Part shown: piece by piece, positions 52,415 to 60,615 of the stretch | Position numbering within the stretch: the stretch's first letter is position 1 | Layout of the letters: the number at the start of each line of letters is the position of its first letter | Assembly: GCF_000010725.1 (NCBI RefSeq) | Contig: NC_013858.1 | Coordinates: forward strand, 248,001-312,000 | DNA: 64,000 nucleotides | Source of the DNA: Azospirillum sp. B510 | GTDB lineage: Bacteria; Pseudomonadota; Alphaproteobacteria; Azospirillales; Azospirillaceae | Reading direction: 5' to 3' | Notes under the pieces: generated by a model | Seen by the model: the letters and a program-made list of their open reading frames with translations, nothing else | Told to the model about the DNA's origin: nothing | Database searches by the model: none | Position numbers and translations under genes: made by a program

Positions 52415-53101
52415 ATGACCCGATCCACCCCCAGCCCCGACCTGTTCGACCGGCTCGTCGCCGGGGCGCGGCCGGACTGGTCGGCCTATGTCGACCACGC
52501 CTTCGTGCGCGGGATGGCCGACGGGACGCTGCCGCAGGGCTGTTTCCGGCATTATCTGGTGCAGGATTACCTGTTCCTGATCCATTTCGCCCGCGCCTAC
52601 GCGCTCGCCATCTACAAGGGCCGCGACCTGCGCGAAATGCGGGCCTCGCTGAACGGGCTGAAGGCGATCCTCGATGTGGAGATGGACCTGCATGTCGGGC
52701 TGTGCGCCGGCTGGGGCCTGTCCGCCGCCGAGCTGGAGCAGGCGCCGGAGGCCAAGGCGACGATGGCCTACACCCGCTATGTGCTGGAAACCGGCTTGCG
52801 CGGCGACCTGCTGGATCTGCATGTGGCGCTCAGCCCCTGCGTCATCGGCTATGCCGAGATCGGCCGCCGGCTGGCCGGGCTGCCCGGCGCCCTGGACGAG
52901 GCCAACCCCTACCGCGTCTGGATCGCCGAATATGCCGGCGAGGCCTATCAGGAGGTGGCGCGGGCGGCGCGGGAGAATTTGGACCGGCTGGCGGCCGACG
53001 GGATGACGGAGGCGCGCTTCCCCCGTCTGCTGACGATCTTCCGGCAGGCCAGCCGGCTGGAGGCGGATTTCTGGGAGATGGGGATGACGCTGGCGGGGTA
53101 G
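52415..53101 (+). CDS. tenA: TenA/thiaminase II family protein
   Basis: TenA-type enzymes release hydroxymethylpyrimidine from thiamine breakdown products for reuse. The 228-residue protein matches the helical family. LPQGCFRHYLVQDYLFLIHF and ARAYALAIYKGRDLREM form the N-terminal part, the probable nucleophile Cys is in HVALSPCVIGYAEIG, and YRVWIAEYAGEAYQEV is the conserved late block. It ends five bases from the convergent citrate-synthase gene. Its linkage to an ABC-2 exporter is unusual for thiamine salvage, which normally pairs with an importer. No TPP riboswitch is visible upstream. Confidence 0.92.
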   Translation: MTRSTPSPDLFDRLVAGARPDWSAYVDHAFVRGMADGTLPQGCFRHYLVQDYLFLIHFARAYALAIYKGRDLREMRASLNGLKAILDVEMDLHVGLCAGWGLSAAELEQAPEAKATMAYTRYVLETGLRGDLLDLHVALSPCVIGYAEIGRRLAGLPGALDEANPYRVWIAEYAGEAYQEVARAARENLDRLAADGMTEARFPRLLTIFRQASRLEADFWEMGMTLAG

Positions 53102-53106
53102 CCGGC

Positions 53107-54324
53107 TCAAGCCTCTTCCACCGCGACATCGCCAGCGGACTCGTCGGGCGGCACCCCGGTGTAGACGGCGCGGGGACGGATCAGTCGCTCCGTTCCCCGC
53201 TGCTCCATCGCTTGGGCGATCCAGCCGACCGCGCGGCCGAGGGCGAACAGCGTGAAGGCCGACCCTTCCGGCAAGCCGAGATGCCGCCGCAGGACCACCA
53301 GGGCGATGTCGATCGTCGGCGCCTGTCCGGTCAAACCTTCGGCGGCGCGCAGCAGTTCGGCCGCCGCCGGGTGATCCGGCAGCAGCCGCGCCAGCAACGC
53401 CTTGGCGCGGACATCGCCGTTGGGATAGAGCGGGTGGCCGAAGCCCGGAATCTTTTCTCCCGCCGCCAGCCGCCGCTCCAACTGCGCGGCGACGGGCTCA
53501 TGGTCGGTCAGCCCAGTCCAGAAATGCTCGATCCGCGTGGTGGTCGCGCCATGCCGGTTGCCGGACAGGGCGCAGAGCCCGCCGACCACCGCCGCCCGCA
53601 GGCTGGCCCCGGTGGAGGCGATGCAACGCGCCGTGAAGCTGGACGCGTTCAGCTCATGGTCGGCGCACAGCACCAGCGCCCTGCGGACGAGGTCGCCGCC
53701 CGCCCCGTCCAGCCCCCAGGCCGCCGCCAGCTGCTGGTGCAGCGGCGCCGCGCTCGGCCGGCTGCGCAGGGCCGCCGCGAAGAGCAGGCGCAGCAGCCCG
53801 CCGCAATTCCCGAGGAATCGCCCGTCGGCCGGCCGCCATGACGCCGTCGCGTCGTCGGACGCCCCCGCCAGCAGCAGGGCGGGCAAGGCTTCGGCCGGCG
53901 GACTCCCGGCGCAGTGCGGCAACAGGGCGTCATAGGCGGGAAGGACGGCCGGTGGTTCGGGTGGGAACGCGGCGTCCACCGCACAGCCCCAGAACAGGGC
54001 CGCCGTCTCCTCCAGCGTCGCCGTGGCCGCCAGGGCCACGGCATCCCGTCCGCGGTAATAGAGCCGTCCGCGCCGGATCAGCGTGATCGCCGATTCGAGA
54101 ACCGGCACGCCCCAGTCCAGCGTCGATTTGGCGACCTCCTTCGGCCGCCGCCCGCGCTTGCGCTGCGCGCCCAGCCGATCGACCTCGTCGGACAGATAGC
54201 GGCTTTGCCGGGGATCCGCCGCGGCATGGGCCTGCAACAGGCCCCGGCTGACATAGGCATAGAGGGTCTGGCGGGACACGCCCAGCCGCGTCGCCGCCTC
54301 CTCGGCCGACAGATAGACCGCCAT
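53107..54324 (-). CDS. Citrate synthase family protein with N-terminal helix-turn-helix
   Basis: The 405-residue protein joins a MerR-like DNA-binding domain (YLSAEEAATRLGVSRQTLYA, then RYLSDEVDRLG) to a full-length citrate-synthase fold. All three catalytic residues are present: His in ADHELNASSFTARC, His in GFGHPLYPNGDVRAKALLA, and Asp in APTIDIALVVLRRHL; the CoA/oxaloacetate-side Arg in IRPRAVYTG is kept. So it may both bind DNA and condense or sense an acyl-CoA. It is transcribed away from a class III CoA-transferase, with a perfect 7-bp inverted repeat 27 bases upstream of its start. GGAGGGGGAGGG precedes ATG 54324. Not the TCA-cycle enzyme, judging by the HTH and divergence. Confidence 0.88.
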   Translation of the reverse strand: MAVYLSAEEAATRLGVSRQTLYAYVSRGLLQAHAAADPRQSRYLSDEVDRLGAQRKRGRRPKEVAKSTLDWGVPVLESAITLIRRGRLYYRGRDAVALAATATLEETAALFWGCAVDAAFPPEPPAVLPAYDALLPHCAGSPPAEALPALLLAGASDDATASWRPADGRFLGNCGGLLRLLFAAALRSRPSAAPLHQQLAAAWGLDGAGGDLVRRALVLCADHELNASSFTARCIASTGASLRAAVVGGLCALSGNRHGATTTRIEHFWTGLTDHEPVAAQLERRLAAGEKIPGFGHPLYPNGDVRAKALLARLLPDHPAAAELLRAAEGLTGQAPTIDIALVVLRRHLGLPEGSAFTLFALGRAVGWIAQAMEQRGTERLIRPRAVYTGVPPDESAGDVAVEEA

Positions 54325-54350
54325 TCCGCCCTCCCCCTCCTGTCCTCATG

Positions 54351-54367
54351 TTGATTGAAACAATCAA
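54351..54367. promoter_or_regulatory. Perfect inverted repeat between the HTH-citrate synthase and CoA-transferase genes
   Basis: TTGATTG (54351-54357) and CAATCAA (54361-54367) are separated by AAA. The dyad sits in an AT-rich island of a few dozen bases in otherwise GC-rich DNA, directly between two divergent genes, one of which encodes a DNA-binding domain. An operator for the HTH-citrate synthase is the simplest reading. Confidence 0.6.
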
Positions 54368-54377
54368 GATTGACGAT

Positions 54378-55865
54378 ATGGCAGGCCCGCGATGGAGTGA
54401 AGGCGGAGCGACCCAGCCGTCGCCCTATCCGATGGAGACACTCATGGCGCTGATGAACGGGGACTCCGGTTCCCCGCAACGCACGGCCCTTGCCGCGATC
54501 TGGCGGGCGGCCGGTGGCGACGACCGGCTTTGCCGGTCCGTCGCGTTTCACGGCGAGGGGGATCTTCCCTCCGTCTTCGCGGTCAGCGCGCTGGCCGCCG
54601 CCGCGGTCGCCGCCGCCGGGCTGGCCGTCGCCGAGTTCAGGGAGACCGCCTTCGGCCACCGACCGCCGGTGACCGTCGACCAGCGTCTGGCCTCCCTGTG
54701 GTTCGGCACCTCGGTGAGGCCGCGCGGCTGGAGCCTGCCGCCCGCCTGGGATCCGATCGCCGGCGATTACGAGACCAGGGATGGCTGGATCCGCCTTCAC
54801 ACCAACGCCGCGCATCATCGAGACGCGGCTCTGCGCATCCTTGGCACGGCGCCCGACCGCGATGCCGTGGCCGCCGCGGTCCGCCGCCGGGACGCCGACG
54901 GGCTGGAAGCCGCCATCGTCGGCGACGGCGGATGTGCCGCGGCGATGCGCGATCTCGCCGCCTGGCGCCGTCATCCGCAGGGGGAGGCCGTCGCCGGCGA
55001 GCCGCTGTTGTGGGTCGAGGCGCTGGAGCCCGCCGGCGACATCCGCGCGCCTACCCTGGCGGAGCGCCCTTCGGTGGAACGCCCCTCGGTGGAACGCCCA
55101 TTGGCCGGCGTGAGGGTGCTGGACCTGACCCGCGTCCTCGCCGGGCCGACCGCCACGCGGTTCCTCGCCGGTTTCGGCGCCGAGGTGCTGCGCATCGACC
55201 CGCCCTGGTGGGACGAGCCCTCCCTTCTGGCCGAGATGACGCCCGGCAAGCGCCGCGCCCGCCTCGACCTGCGCGACCCCGGCCAGCGGGAACGCTTCAC
55301 GGACCTGCTGTCGCAGGCCGATCTCTTGGTGCATGGCTACCGCGCCGATGCCCTCGACCGGATGGGGCTCGGTCGCGAAGCCCGGCAGCGGCTCCGTCCC
55401 GGCCTGATCGACGTGTCGCTGGACGCCTATGGCTGGAGTGGTCCCTGGCGGAACCGGCGCGGCTTCGACAGTCTGGTGCAGATGAGCGGCGGCATCGCCG
55501 CCGAAGGAATGCGCCGCCATGGCGGCGACCGGCCCAGGCCCCTGCCCGTCCAGGCGCTCGACCATGCCGCCGGCTATCTTCTGGCCACCGCCGCCCTGCG
55601 CGGCCTGACCCGCCGGCTGGTGGACGGGCGGGGGTCATCCTGGCGCACGTCGCTGGCCAGGGTCGGGACACTGCTTACCGAACTGCCGCTCCCGGCCGGC
55701 GACGGCACCTTGCGGGACGCCGATGCGGGAGACTTCGCCGACGACCCGGAGCATACCGCCTGGGGTCCCGCCCAGCGCCTGAAACCCGCCCTGACCATCG
55801 AAGGATCACCGATCCGCTGGGACCGGCCGGCCGGTCCGCTCGGCACGGACGAGGCGCGCTGGTGA
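54378..55865 (+). CDS. Class III (CaiB/BaiF) CoA-transferase
   Basis: The product is about 495 residues from ATG 54378; ATGs at 54432 and 54444 (the latter with GGAG upstream) are alternatives, and an ATG at 54348 would overlap the operator-like palindrome. The C-terminal half is the recognisable CoA_transf_III domain: LAGVRVLDLTRVLAGPTATR, FGAEVLRIDPP, then RLDLRDPGQRERFTDLLSQA and DAYGWSGPWRNRRGFDSLV. The N-terminal half (SALAAAAVAAAGLAVAEF, DGWIRLHTNAAHHRDAALR) looks like a degenerate second copy of the same fold. A linker carries a triple ERPSV-like repeat. It probably moves CoA between carboxylic acids, with the neighbouring citrate synthase-like protein as partner or regulator. Confidence 0.85.
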   Translation: MAGPRWSEGGATQPSPYPMETLMALMNGDSGSPQRTALAAIWRAAGGDDRLCRSVAFHGEGDLPSVFAVSALAAAAVAAAGLAVAEFRETAFGHRPPVTVDQRLASLWFGTSVRPRGWSLPPAWDPIAGDYETRDGWIRLHTNAAHHRDAALRILGTAPDRDAVAAAVRRRDADGLEAAIVGDGGCAAAMRDLAAWRRHPQGEAVAGEPLLWVEALEPAGDIRAPTLAERPSVERPSVERPLAGVRVLDLTRVLAGPTATRFLAGFGAEVLRIDPPWWDEPSLLAEMTPGKRRARLDLRDPGQRERFTDLLSQADLLVHGYRADALDRMGLGREARQRLRPGLIDVSLDAYGWSGPWRNRRGFDSLVQMSGGIAAEGMRRHGGDRPRPLPVQALDHAAGYLLATAALRGLTRRLVDGRGSSWRTSLARVGTLLTELPLPAGDGTLRDADAGDFADDPEHTAWGPAQRLKPALTIEGSPIRWDRPAGPLGTDEARW

Positions 55866-55890
55866 ATCCCCGACGTCCGGCGGCCCACCT

Positions 55891-56469
55891 TCAGGCCAGC
55901 ATATGATCCAGCAGGATCTTCGTACCCAGCCCGATCAGCACCACGCCGCCGGCCATCTCCGCCCAGCGGCCGAGATGGTTGCCGGCGGCCTTGCCGATCA
56001 GCACGCCGCCGAACGCCACGGCGAAGGTGACGACGCCGATCAGCGCCGAAGTGGTCACCATGTCGACATCGACCAGCGCCAACCCGGCACCGACGGCGGC
56101 GGCGTCGATGCTGGTGGCGATGGCGGTGGTCAGCAGGGCCAGCCACTCCGACCGCGCGCTGCGCACCGGGCCGCAATCGGCTTCGCCGGCATCACCGTCA
56201 TCCGTGATGGCGTTGCGCAGCATGGCACCGCCGACCAGCAGCAGCAGACCGAAGGCGATCCAGTGATCGACCGACTCGACGAGGCTGGCGAAGGCGATGC
56301 CGATCCCCCAGCCGACCAGCGGCATGGCGAACTGGCAGATGCCGAAGGCGGCGCCGACGCGGACCGCCTCGGGCAGGCCGGCACGGCGCAGACAGGCCCC
56401 ACGGCCCAGGGCCGCGGCGAAGGAATCCATCGAAAGGCTGAAAGCGAGAGCGAGGGAGGTGGCGATCAT
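55891..56469 (-). CDS. mntP: Manganese efflux pump MntP
   Basis: MntP exports Mn2+ across the inner membrane. The 192-residue protein has six hydrophobic segments built as two repeats, each with the conserved acidic motif: ALAFSLSMDSFAAALGRGA near the N-terminus and ATSIDAAAVGAGLALVD in the second half. E. coli MntP is 188 residues. ATG 56469 begins MIATSLALAFSLSMDSF; the frame runs further upstream through the riboswitch leader and should not be translated. Control by a yybP-ykoY Mn2+ riboswitch 70 bases upstream fits the assignment. Confidence 0.94.
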   Translation of the reverse strand: MIATSLALAFSLSMDSFAAALGRGACLRRAGLPEAVRVGAAFGICQFAMPLVGWGIGIAFASLVESVDHWIAFGLLLLVGGAMLRNAITDDGDAGEADCGPVRSARSEWLALLTTAIATSIDAAAVGAGLALVDVDMVTTSALIGVVTFAVAFGGVLIGKAAGNHLGRWAEMAGGVVLIGLGTKILLDHMLA

Positions 56470-56537
56470 GGCTATTCCCGGGCCAGACAACACAGTGGAA
56501 CCGGACGCACTCCGGCTGGCCGCGGAGATGTCCGATC

Positions 56538-56668
56538 CACTGGTCTCGCCGGGTCGACCCTCTGGTCGCCGTGCGCGCCATGGCGGTAACGGCCGGAGGC
56601 CGGAACCATCCAAGTCTGTTGACGCGAACCCCGCCGAATCGATGCCGGCGGGTGGCTACTCCCCAATG
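56538..56668 (-). ncRNA. yybP-ykoY manganese riboswitch upstream of mntP
   Basis: Read on the minus strand, the leader has CATTGGGGAGTAGCC at its 5' end, then GTCAACAGACTTGG, a GC-rich arm, and GGCGAGACCAGTG at its 3' end. GGGGAGTAGC, GTCAAC and the GCRAGACC end are the conserved core of the yybP-ykoY class, in the right order. CATTGG pairs with CCAGTG to close helix P1. Members of this class bind Mn2+ and turn on mntP-type exporters. The expression platform must lie in the roughly 70 bases before the mntP ATG. Confidence 0.85.
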
Positions 56669-56677
56669 ACGGCGAAA

Positions 56678-56706
56678 CTCCTACAGGGGCTGGGGGCCTG
56701 GGTCAA
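56678..56706 (-). promoter_or_regulatory. Possible mntP promoter
   Basis: On the minus strand TTGACC (56701-56706) is followed after 17 bases by TAGGAG (56678-56683), ten bases before the riboswitch begins. The spacing is right and the -10 match poor. It lies between the riboswitch and the left end of the ISAs1-type element. Confidence 0.35.
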
Positions 56707-56724
56707 GCGTCGGATCGCCGCGGG

Positions 56725-58057
56725 CAGGGCTCCGAAGTCGGGTTAACAGCGGTTTACGAATTGGGAAGTTTCTGATTCGGTGGAGGCTCTCGTCTTGGAA
56801 GGTCCTCCCATGAGTTCGATCGAAGCCGGCTTTGGTGAGAAATCGCGGCTGAAGGCGCTGCTGGAACATTTTTCGCGGATCGACGACCCGCGTGCTCCCT
56901 GGCGGGTCGCCTATCCGTTACCGGAGATCCTGCTTCTGGCGGTGTGCGGGACGATCGCGGATTGCGAGGATTACGAGGCGATCGCCGCCTGGGGTGAAGC
57001 GCGGCTCGACTTTCTGCGGCGCTTCCAGCCCTATCACCATGGGGTGCCGAGCGGACGCTGGCTGACCGTGTTCATGAACCGGATCCCTCCCGGCCTGTTC
57101 CAGGACTGCTTCCTGTCCTGGGTGCGCGAGGCGTGGCCCGACCGGCCGGAACTGGTCGCCATCGACGGCAAGACCTCGCGACGCAGCCATGACCGCAGCC
57201 TTGGGCAGGCCCCTTTGCACTTGGTCTCGGCCTTCGCCACCACCAGCCGTCTGGTCCTCGGCCAGGAGGCCGTCGAGGACAAAGCCAGCGAACTGGCGGC
57301 CATTCCGGTTCTGCTGGAGCGCCTGGCGACCGAGGGCGGGCTCAAGGGCGCGATCGTCACCATCGACGCCATCGCCTGCAACGCCACCATCGCCCAGGCC
57401 GTTCGCGACGCCGGGGCCGACTATCTGCTGGCGGTCAAAGCCAACCAGCCCACCCTGCGCGACGAGATCGAGAGTTTCTTCACCAGCGCACCGCCGGAGA
57501 CGCTCGATCACGCCGCCGATATCGACAAGGGCCATGGCCGGATCGAGCAGCGCGCGGTCACGGTCGCGCGCCAGGTCGATTGGTTGAGCGGCGCGCGGCG
57601 TTTTCCCGGCGAAGTCCGCCTGCCCGCCGTCGCCGCCATCGTTCGGGTGGTCAGCAAGACCGAGCTGAAGGATCGTTGCCGCACCGACACGCGCTATTAC
57701 ATCACCTCCGCCCCGCTCGCCGCCCAGGCGGCGGCCGAGGCCGTGCGCGGCCATTGGCGCATCGAGAACCAACTGCACTGGCTGCTCGACGTCGTCTTCA
57801 ACGAGGACCAGTCCCGCTTGCGCAAAGGCCACGGCGCCCTGAACATGGCCGTCGTCCGCCACTTCGCCATCAACCTCGTCCGCAAGGCCGCCGAACCCGC
57901 CCGGCCGCGCTCCGGATTACGGCGCGCCACCAAAAAGCCGGCCGCCACTCCCAGACCCACCAGCATCAAGCTCCGCAGGAAGCTGGCAGGCTGGGACACC
58001 GATTACCTCAACGCTATCCTCGACGTTAATATCCGTTAACACGGATTCGGAGCCCTG
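56725..58057 (+). mobile_element. ISAs1-family insertion sequence
   Basis: The 1333-bp element has imperfect terminal inverted repeats beginning CAGGGCTCCGAA and a perfect 10-bp target duplication TCGCCGCGGG at 56715-56724 and 58058-58067. It carries one transposase gene. The insertion lies within the last codons of guaD and upstream of mntP, separating two genes that were once adjacent on the same strand. The intact ends and exact duplication suggest a recent event. Confidence 0.95.
56810..58039 (+). CDS. ISAs1-family transposase
   Basis: The 409-residue transposase has the DDE_Tnp_ISAs1 pattern: an N-terminal H-repeat-like domain (FSRIDDPRAPWRVAYPLPEI, then LLLAVCGTIADCEDYEAIA), ELVAIDGKTSRRSHDR with the first Asp, IVTIDAIACNATIAQAVRDA with the second, and RGHWRIENQLHWLLDVVFNE with the catalytic Glu and the final D. 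ATG 56810 is the most likely start; an upstream GTG at 56780 is also in frame. All catalytic residues are present, so the element may be active. Confidence 0.94.
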   Translation: MSSIEAGFGEKSRLKALLEHFSRIDDPRAPWRVAYPLPEILLLAVCGTIADCEDYEAIAAWGEARLDFLRRFQPYHHGVPSGRWLTVFMNRIPPGLFQDCFLSWVREAWPDRPELVAIDGKTSRRSHDRSLGQAPLHLVSAFATTSRLVLGQEAVEDKASELAAIPVLLERLATEGGLKGAIVTIDAIACNATIAQAVRDAGADYLLAVKANQPTLRDEIESFFTSAPPETLDHAADIDKGHGRIEQRAVTVARQVDWLSGARRFPGEVRLPAVAAIVRVVSKTELKDRCRTDTRYYITSAPLAAQAAAEAVRGHWRIENQLHWLLDVVFNEDQSRLRKGHGALNMAVVRHFAINLVRKAAEPARPRSGLRRATKKPAATPRPTSIKLRRKLAGWDTDYLNAILDVNIR

Positions 58058-59392
58058 TCGCCGCGGGTGCGACTTCCGGCCGCGCAGATAGGTGGCGGCC
58101 ACCGAGCGGTCGTCGCCCAGCGTCACCTGGATGAACAGCTCCTCCTCCAAATCGCCGTCGACCGTCTTCATGCGATGTCGCATAGCCGGCGTGGCGGCGG
58201 GGTCGAGCACGACAAGGTCGGCCCAGCGGCCGGGCTCCAGGCTGCCGATCTCGCCGGCCATGCCCAGCGCCTCGGCATTGCCGCGGGTCATCCAGTGCAA
58301 TGCGGCGAGCGCCGGCAGGTTCCGGCGCCGCAGTTGCAGCACCTTATAGGCCTCCGCCGCCGTCCGCAGCATGGAATAGCTGGTGCCGCCGCCGACATCG
58401 GTGGCGATGGCGGTGCGCACCGGCCGCCCAGGCCGCGACAGGGCGTCGAGGTCGAACAGGCCGCTGCCGATGAACAGGTTGCTGGTCGGGCAGAAGACGG
58501 CGACCGACCCGCTCTCCGACAGCCGCGCCATCTCCGCCTCCGACAGATGGATGCAGTGGCCGAACAGCGAGGTCGGCCCCAGCAGCCCGAACCGGTCATA
58601 GACGTCGGTATAGTCGCGGGCGCCGGGGAACAGGCGGCGCACCTCGGCGATCTCGTCGGTGTTCTCCGAAAGATGGGTCTGCATATGGACGCCGGGATGC
58701 TCGCGCAGCAGGGCGCCGGCCGCCTCCAGCTGCGCCTCGGTCGAGGTGATGGCGAAGCGCGGTGTCACGGCGTAGCGCTGGCGTCCCCTGCCGTGCCAGC
58801 GGCCGATCAGATCCTTGCCGTCGCGGTAGCTGCCGTCGGCCGTGTCGGTCAGGGCCGCCGGCGCGTGACGGTCCATCATCACCTTGCCGGCGATCAGCCC
58901 GGCGCCGCGCGCCTCGGCCTCGGCGAACAGGGCGTCGACCGACTGGGGATGGACGGAGCCGTAGACCACCGCCGTGGTCGTGCCGTTGCGCAGCAGCTCG
59001 TCCATGAAGAAGGCGGCGTTGGCGGCCGCATGCGCCGGGTCGGCGAAGCGCTGCTCCTCGATGAAGGTGTATTTCTCCAGCCAGTCGAGCAGTTGCGCGC
59101 CGTAGGAGGCGATGACCTGGGTCTGCGGGAAATGGATGTGGGTGTCGATGAAGCCCGGCAGCACCAGCTTGCCGCCGTGGTCGTCGACCGTCAGCCCGGC
59201 GGGCAGCCGGCCGCGCAGGTCGGCCCAGTCGCCGGTCTCCAGGATGCGCCCGTCGGCATCGGCCAGCAGCAGCCCATCCTCGAGATAGGTCAGGCAATCG
59301 AGGTCCCCCGGCCCGGCGGGCGCCCGGTGGAAGCTGAGCAGACGGCCGCGGATGGCGGTAGCGATGGGGGCGGCGATGGTTTGGTCGGGCAT
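57917..59392 (-). CDS. guaD: Guanine deaminase, C-terminus rewritten by an IS
   Basis: GuaD hydrolyses guanine to xanthine. The amidohydrolase has the metal ligands His-x-His in GFIDTHIHFPQTQVIA, His in VHMQTHLSENTDEI, His in FGHCIHLSEAE and Asp in TAIATDVGGGTSYSM. ATG 59392 gives MPDQTIAAP. The true tail, read across the element's target site, would be SHPRRSDA and a stop. The ISAs1 insertion replaces the final SDA with 46 residues read from antisense transposase DNA, giving 491 residues instead of about 448. Since the catalytic core is complete it may still work. puuD lies 35 bases upstream on the same strand. Confidence 0.92.
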   Translation of the reverse strand: MPDQTIAAPIATAIRGRLLSFHRAPAGPGDLDCLTYLEDGLLLADADGRILETGDWADLRGRLPAGLTVDDHGGKLVLPGFIDTHIHFPQTQVIASYGAQLLDWLEKYTFIEEQRFADPAHAAANAAFFMDELLRNGTTTAVVYGSVHPQSVDALFAEAEARGAGLIAGKVMMDRHAPAALTDTADGSYRDGKDLIGRWHGRGRQRYAVTPRFAITSTEAQLEAAGALLREHPGVHMQTHLSENTDEIAEVRRLFPGARDYTDVYDRFGLLGPTSLFGHCIHLSEAEMARLSESGSVAVFCPTSNLFIGSGLFDLDALSRPGRPVRTAIATDVGGGTSYSMLRTAAEAYKVLQLRRRNLPALAALHWMTRGNAEALGMAGEIGSLEPGRWADLVVLDPAATPAMRHRMKTVDGDLEEELFIQVTLGDDRSVAATYLRGRKSHPRRQGSESVLTDINVEDSVEVIGVPACQLPAELDAGGSGSGGRLFGGAP

Positions 59393-59427
59393 TGGGATCC
59401 GGTGCGATGGAATGCTGTCAGGGAGGG

Positions 59428-60615
59428 TTACTTGACGTCGTCGGTCCATGCCGCCAGCACCGCCCGCTCCTGCGGGGTGATTCCGGTGATGTTGGCGGGA
59501 GGCATGGCGCTGGTGAAACCGGCCTGCAAGCGGATCTGGTCGGCATGGCGGCGGATGCCGTCGCCTTCCAGCACGACGCCGCGCGGCGGGGTGGCGATGC
59601 CCTCCCACACCGGCTGGGCGGCATGGCACATGCCGCACCGGGTGGAGACGATCTCCTCCACCTCGGCGAAGCCGACCTTGAGCGGCGCCGTGCCGGCCGT
59701 GCCGGCGGTGGCCGGCCCCATGGTGCTGAGCCAGACGCAGCCCAGCATGCCGGCGGCGGCAACCCCCCAGGTCCACCAGGGCGTCGGCTTGCCGGCGTGG
59801 CGGCTGTTGAAGAAATGGCGGATCGCCGTGCCGGCCACCAGCACCAGCGCCACCATCACCCAGTTGTAGCGGGTGGAGCTGACCAGCGGGTAATGGTTGG
59901 ACAGCATCAGGAAGACGACCGGCAGGGTCAGATAGTTGTTGTGCAGCGACCGCTGCTTCGCCTGCTTGCCCAGCGCCGGATCCGGGGTCTCGCCGCGCAG
60001 CATGGCCGCCACCGTCCTGCGCTGGTTGGGGATGATCAGCATGAAGACGTTGCAGGCCATCATCGTCGCCATCAGGGCGCCGACCTGCAACATGGCGCCC
60101 CGCCCGCTGAAGATTTTCGTCATCCCCCAGGCGGTCGCCACCAGCAGCACGAAGCCGGCGATGGCGAGCGCGCCATCGTTGCGGCCCAGCGGCGACTTGC
60201 ACATCAGGTCATAGGCGACCCAGCCCGCCACCAGCGCGCCGGCGCTGATCGCCACCGCCTGCCACCGGGTCAGCGCCATCACGTCCTGGTCGATCAGGAA
60301 CAGGTCGGCGCCCCGGTAATAGAGCACGCACATCAGGAAGAAGCCGCTGAGCCAGGTGGCGTAGGATTCCCACTTGAACCAGGTGAGCTCCTCCGGCAAT
60401 TGCGGTGGGGCCACCATGTATTTGGTCATGTGGTAGAAGCCGCCGCCATGGATCTGCCAGGCGTCGCCCGCCGTCCCGGCCGGCGCCCCCGCGCGGCGGC
60501 GCAGCGAGGCGTCGAGATGGATGAAGTAGAAGGACGATCCGATCCAGGCGATGGCGGTGATGACATGCAGCCACCGCGCCAGGGCGTTGATCCATTCCCA
60601 CAGGATGGGCTCCAT
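59428..60615 (-). CDS. puuD: Urate hydroxylase PuuD with a cytochrome c domain
   Basis: PuuD is a membrane urate oxidase that passes electrons to the respiratory chain rather than to oxygen. The 395-residue protein has about eight spans (from WLHVITAIAWIGSSFYFIHL to YNWVMVALVLVAGTAI), including HNNYLTLPVVFLMLSNHYP with conserved His residues. It ends in a cytochrome c domain with the haem motif RCGMCHAAQP and the late Met in SAMPPANITGITPQER. ATG 60615 has AAGGAG upstream; the frame is open further but lacks support. With guaD it forms a purine breakdown unit (guanine to xanthine, urate to 5-hydroxyisourate). Confidence 0.94.
   Translation of the reverse strand: MEPILWEWINALARWLHVITAIAWIGSSFYFIHLDASLRRRAGAPAGTAGDAWQIHGGGFYHMTKYMVAPPQLPEELTWFKWESYATWLSGFFLMCVLYYRGADLFLIDQDVMALTRWQAVAISAGALVAGWVAYDLMCKSPLGRNDGALAIAGFVLLVATAWGMTKIFSGRGAMLQVGALMATMMACNVFMLIIPNQRRTVAAMLRGETPDPALGKQAKQRSLHNNYLTLPVVFLMLSNHYPLVSSTRYNWVMVALVLVAGTAIRHFFNSRHAGKPTPWWTWGVAAAGMLGCVWLSTMGPATAGTAGTAPLKVGFAEVEEIVSTRCGMCHAAQPVWEGIATPPRGVVLEGDGIRRHADQIRLQAGFTSAMPPANITGITPQERAVLAAWTDDVK

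Noticed and set aside
57917..58060. A genuine fused domain at the GuaD C-terminus
   Set aside because: The 46 residues lie within the IS boundaries defined by the 10-bp duplication and are antisense transposase.
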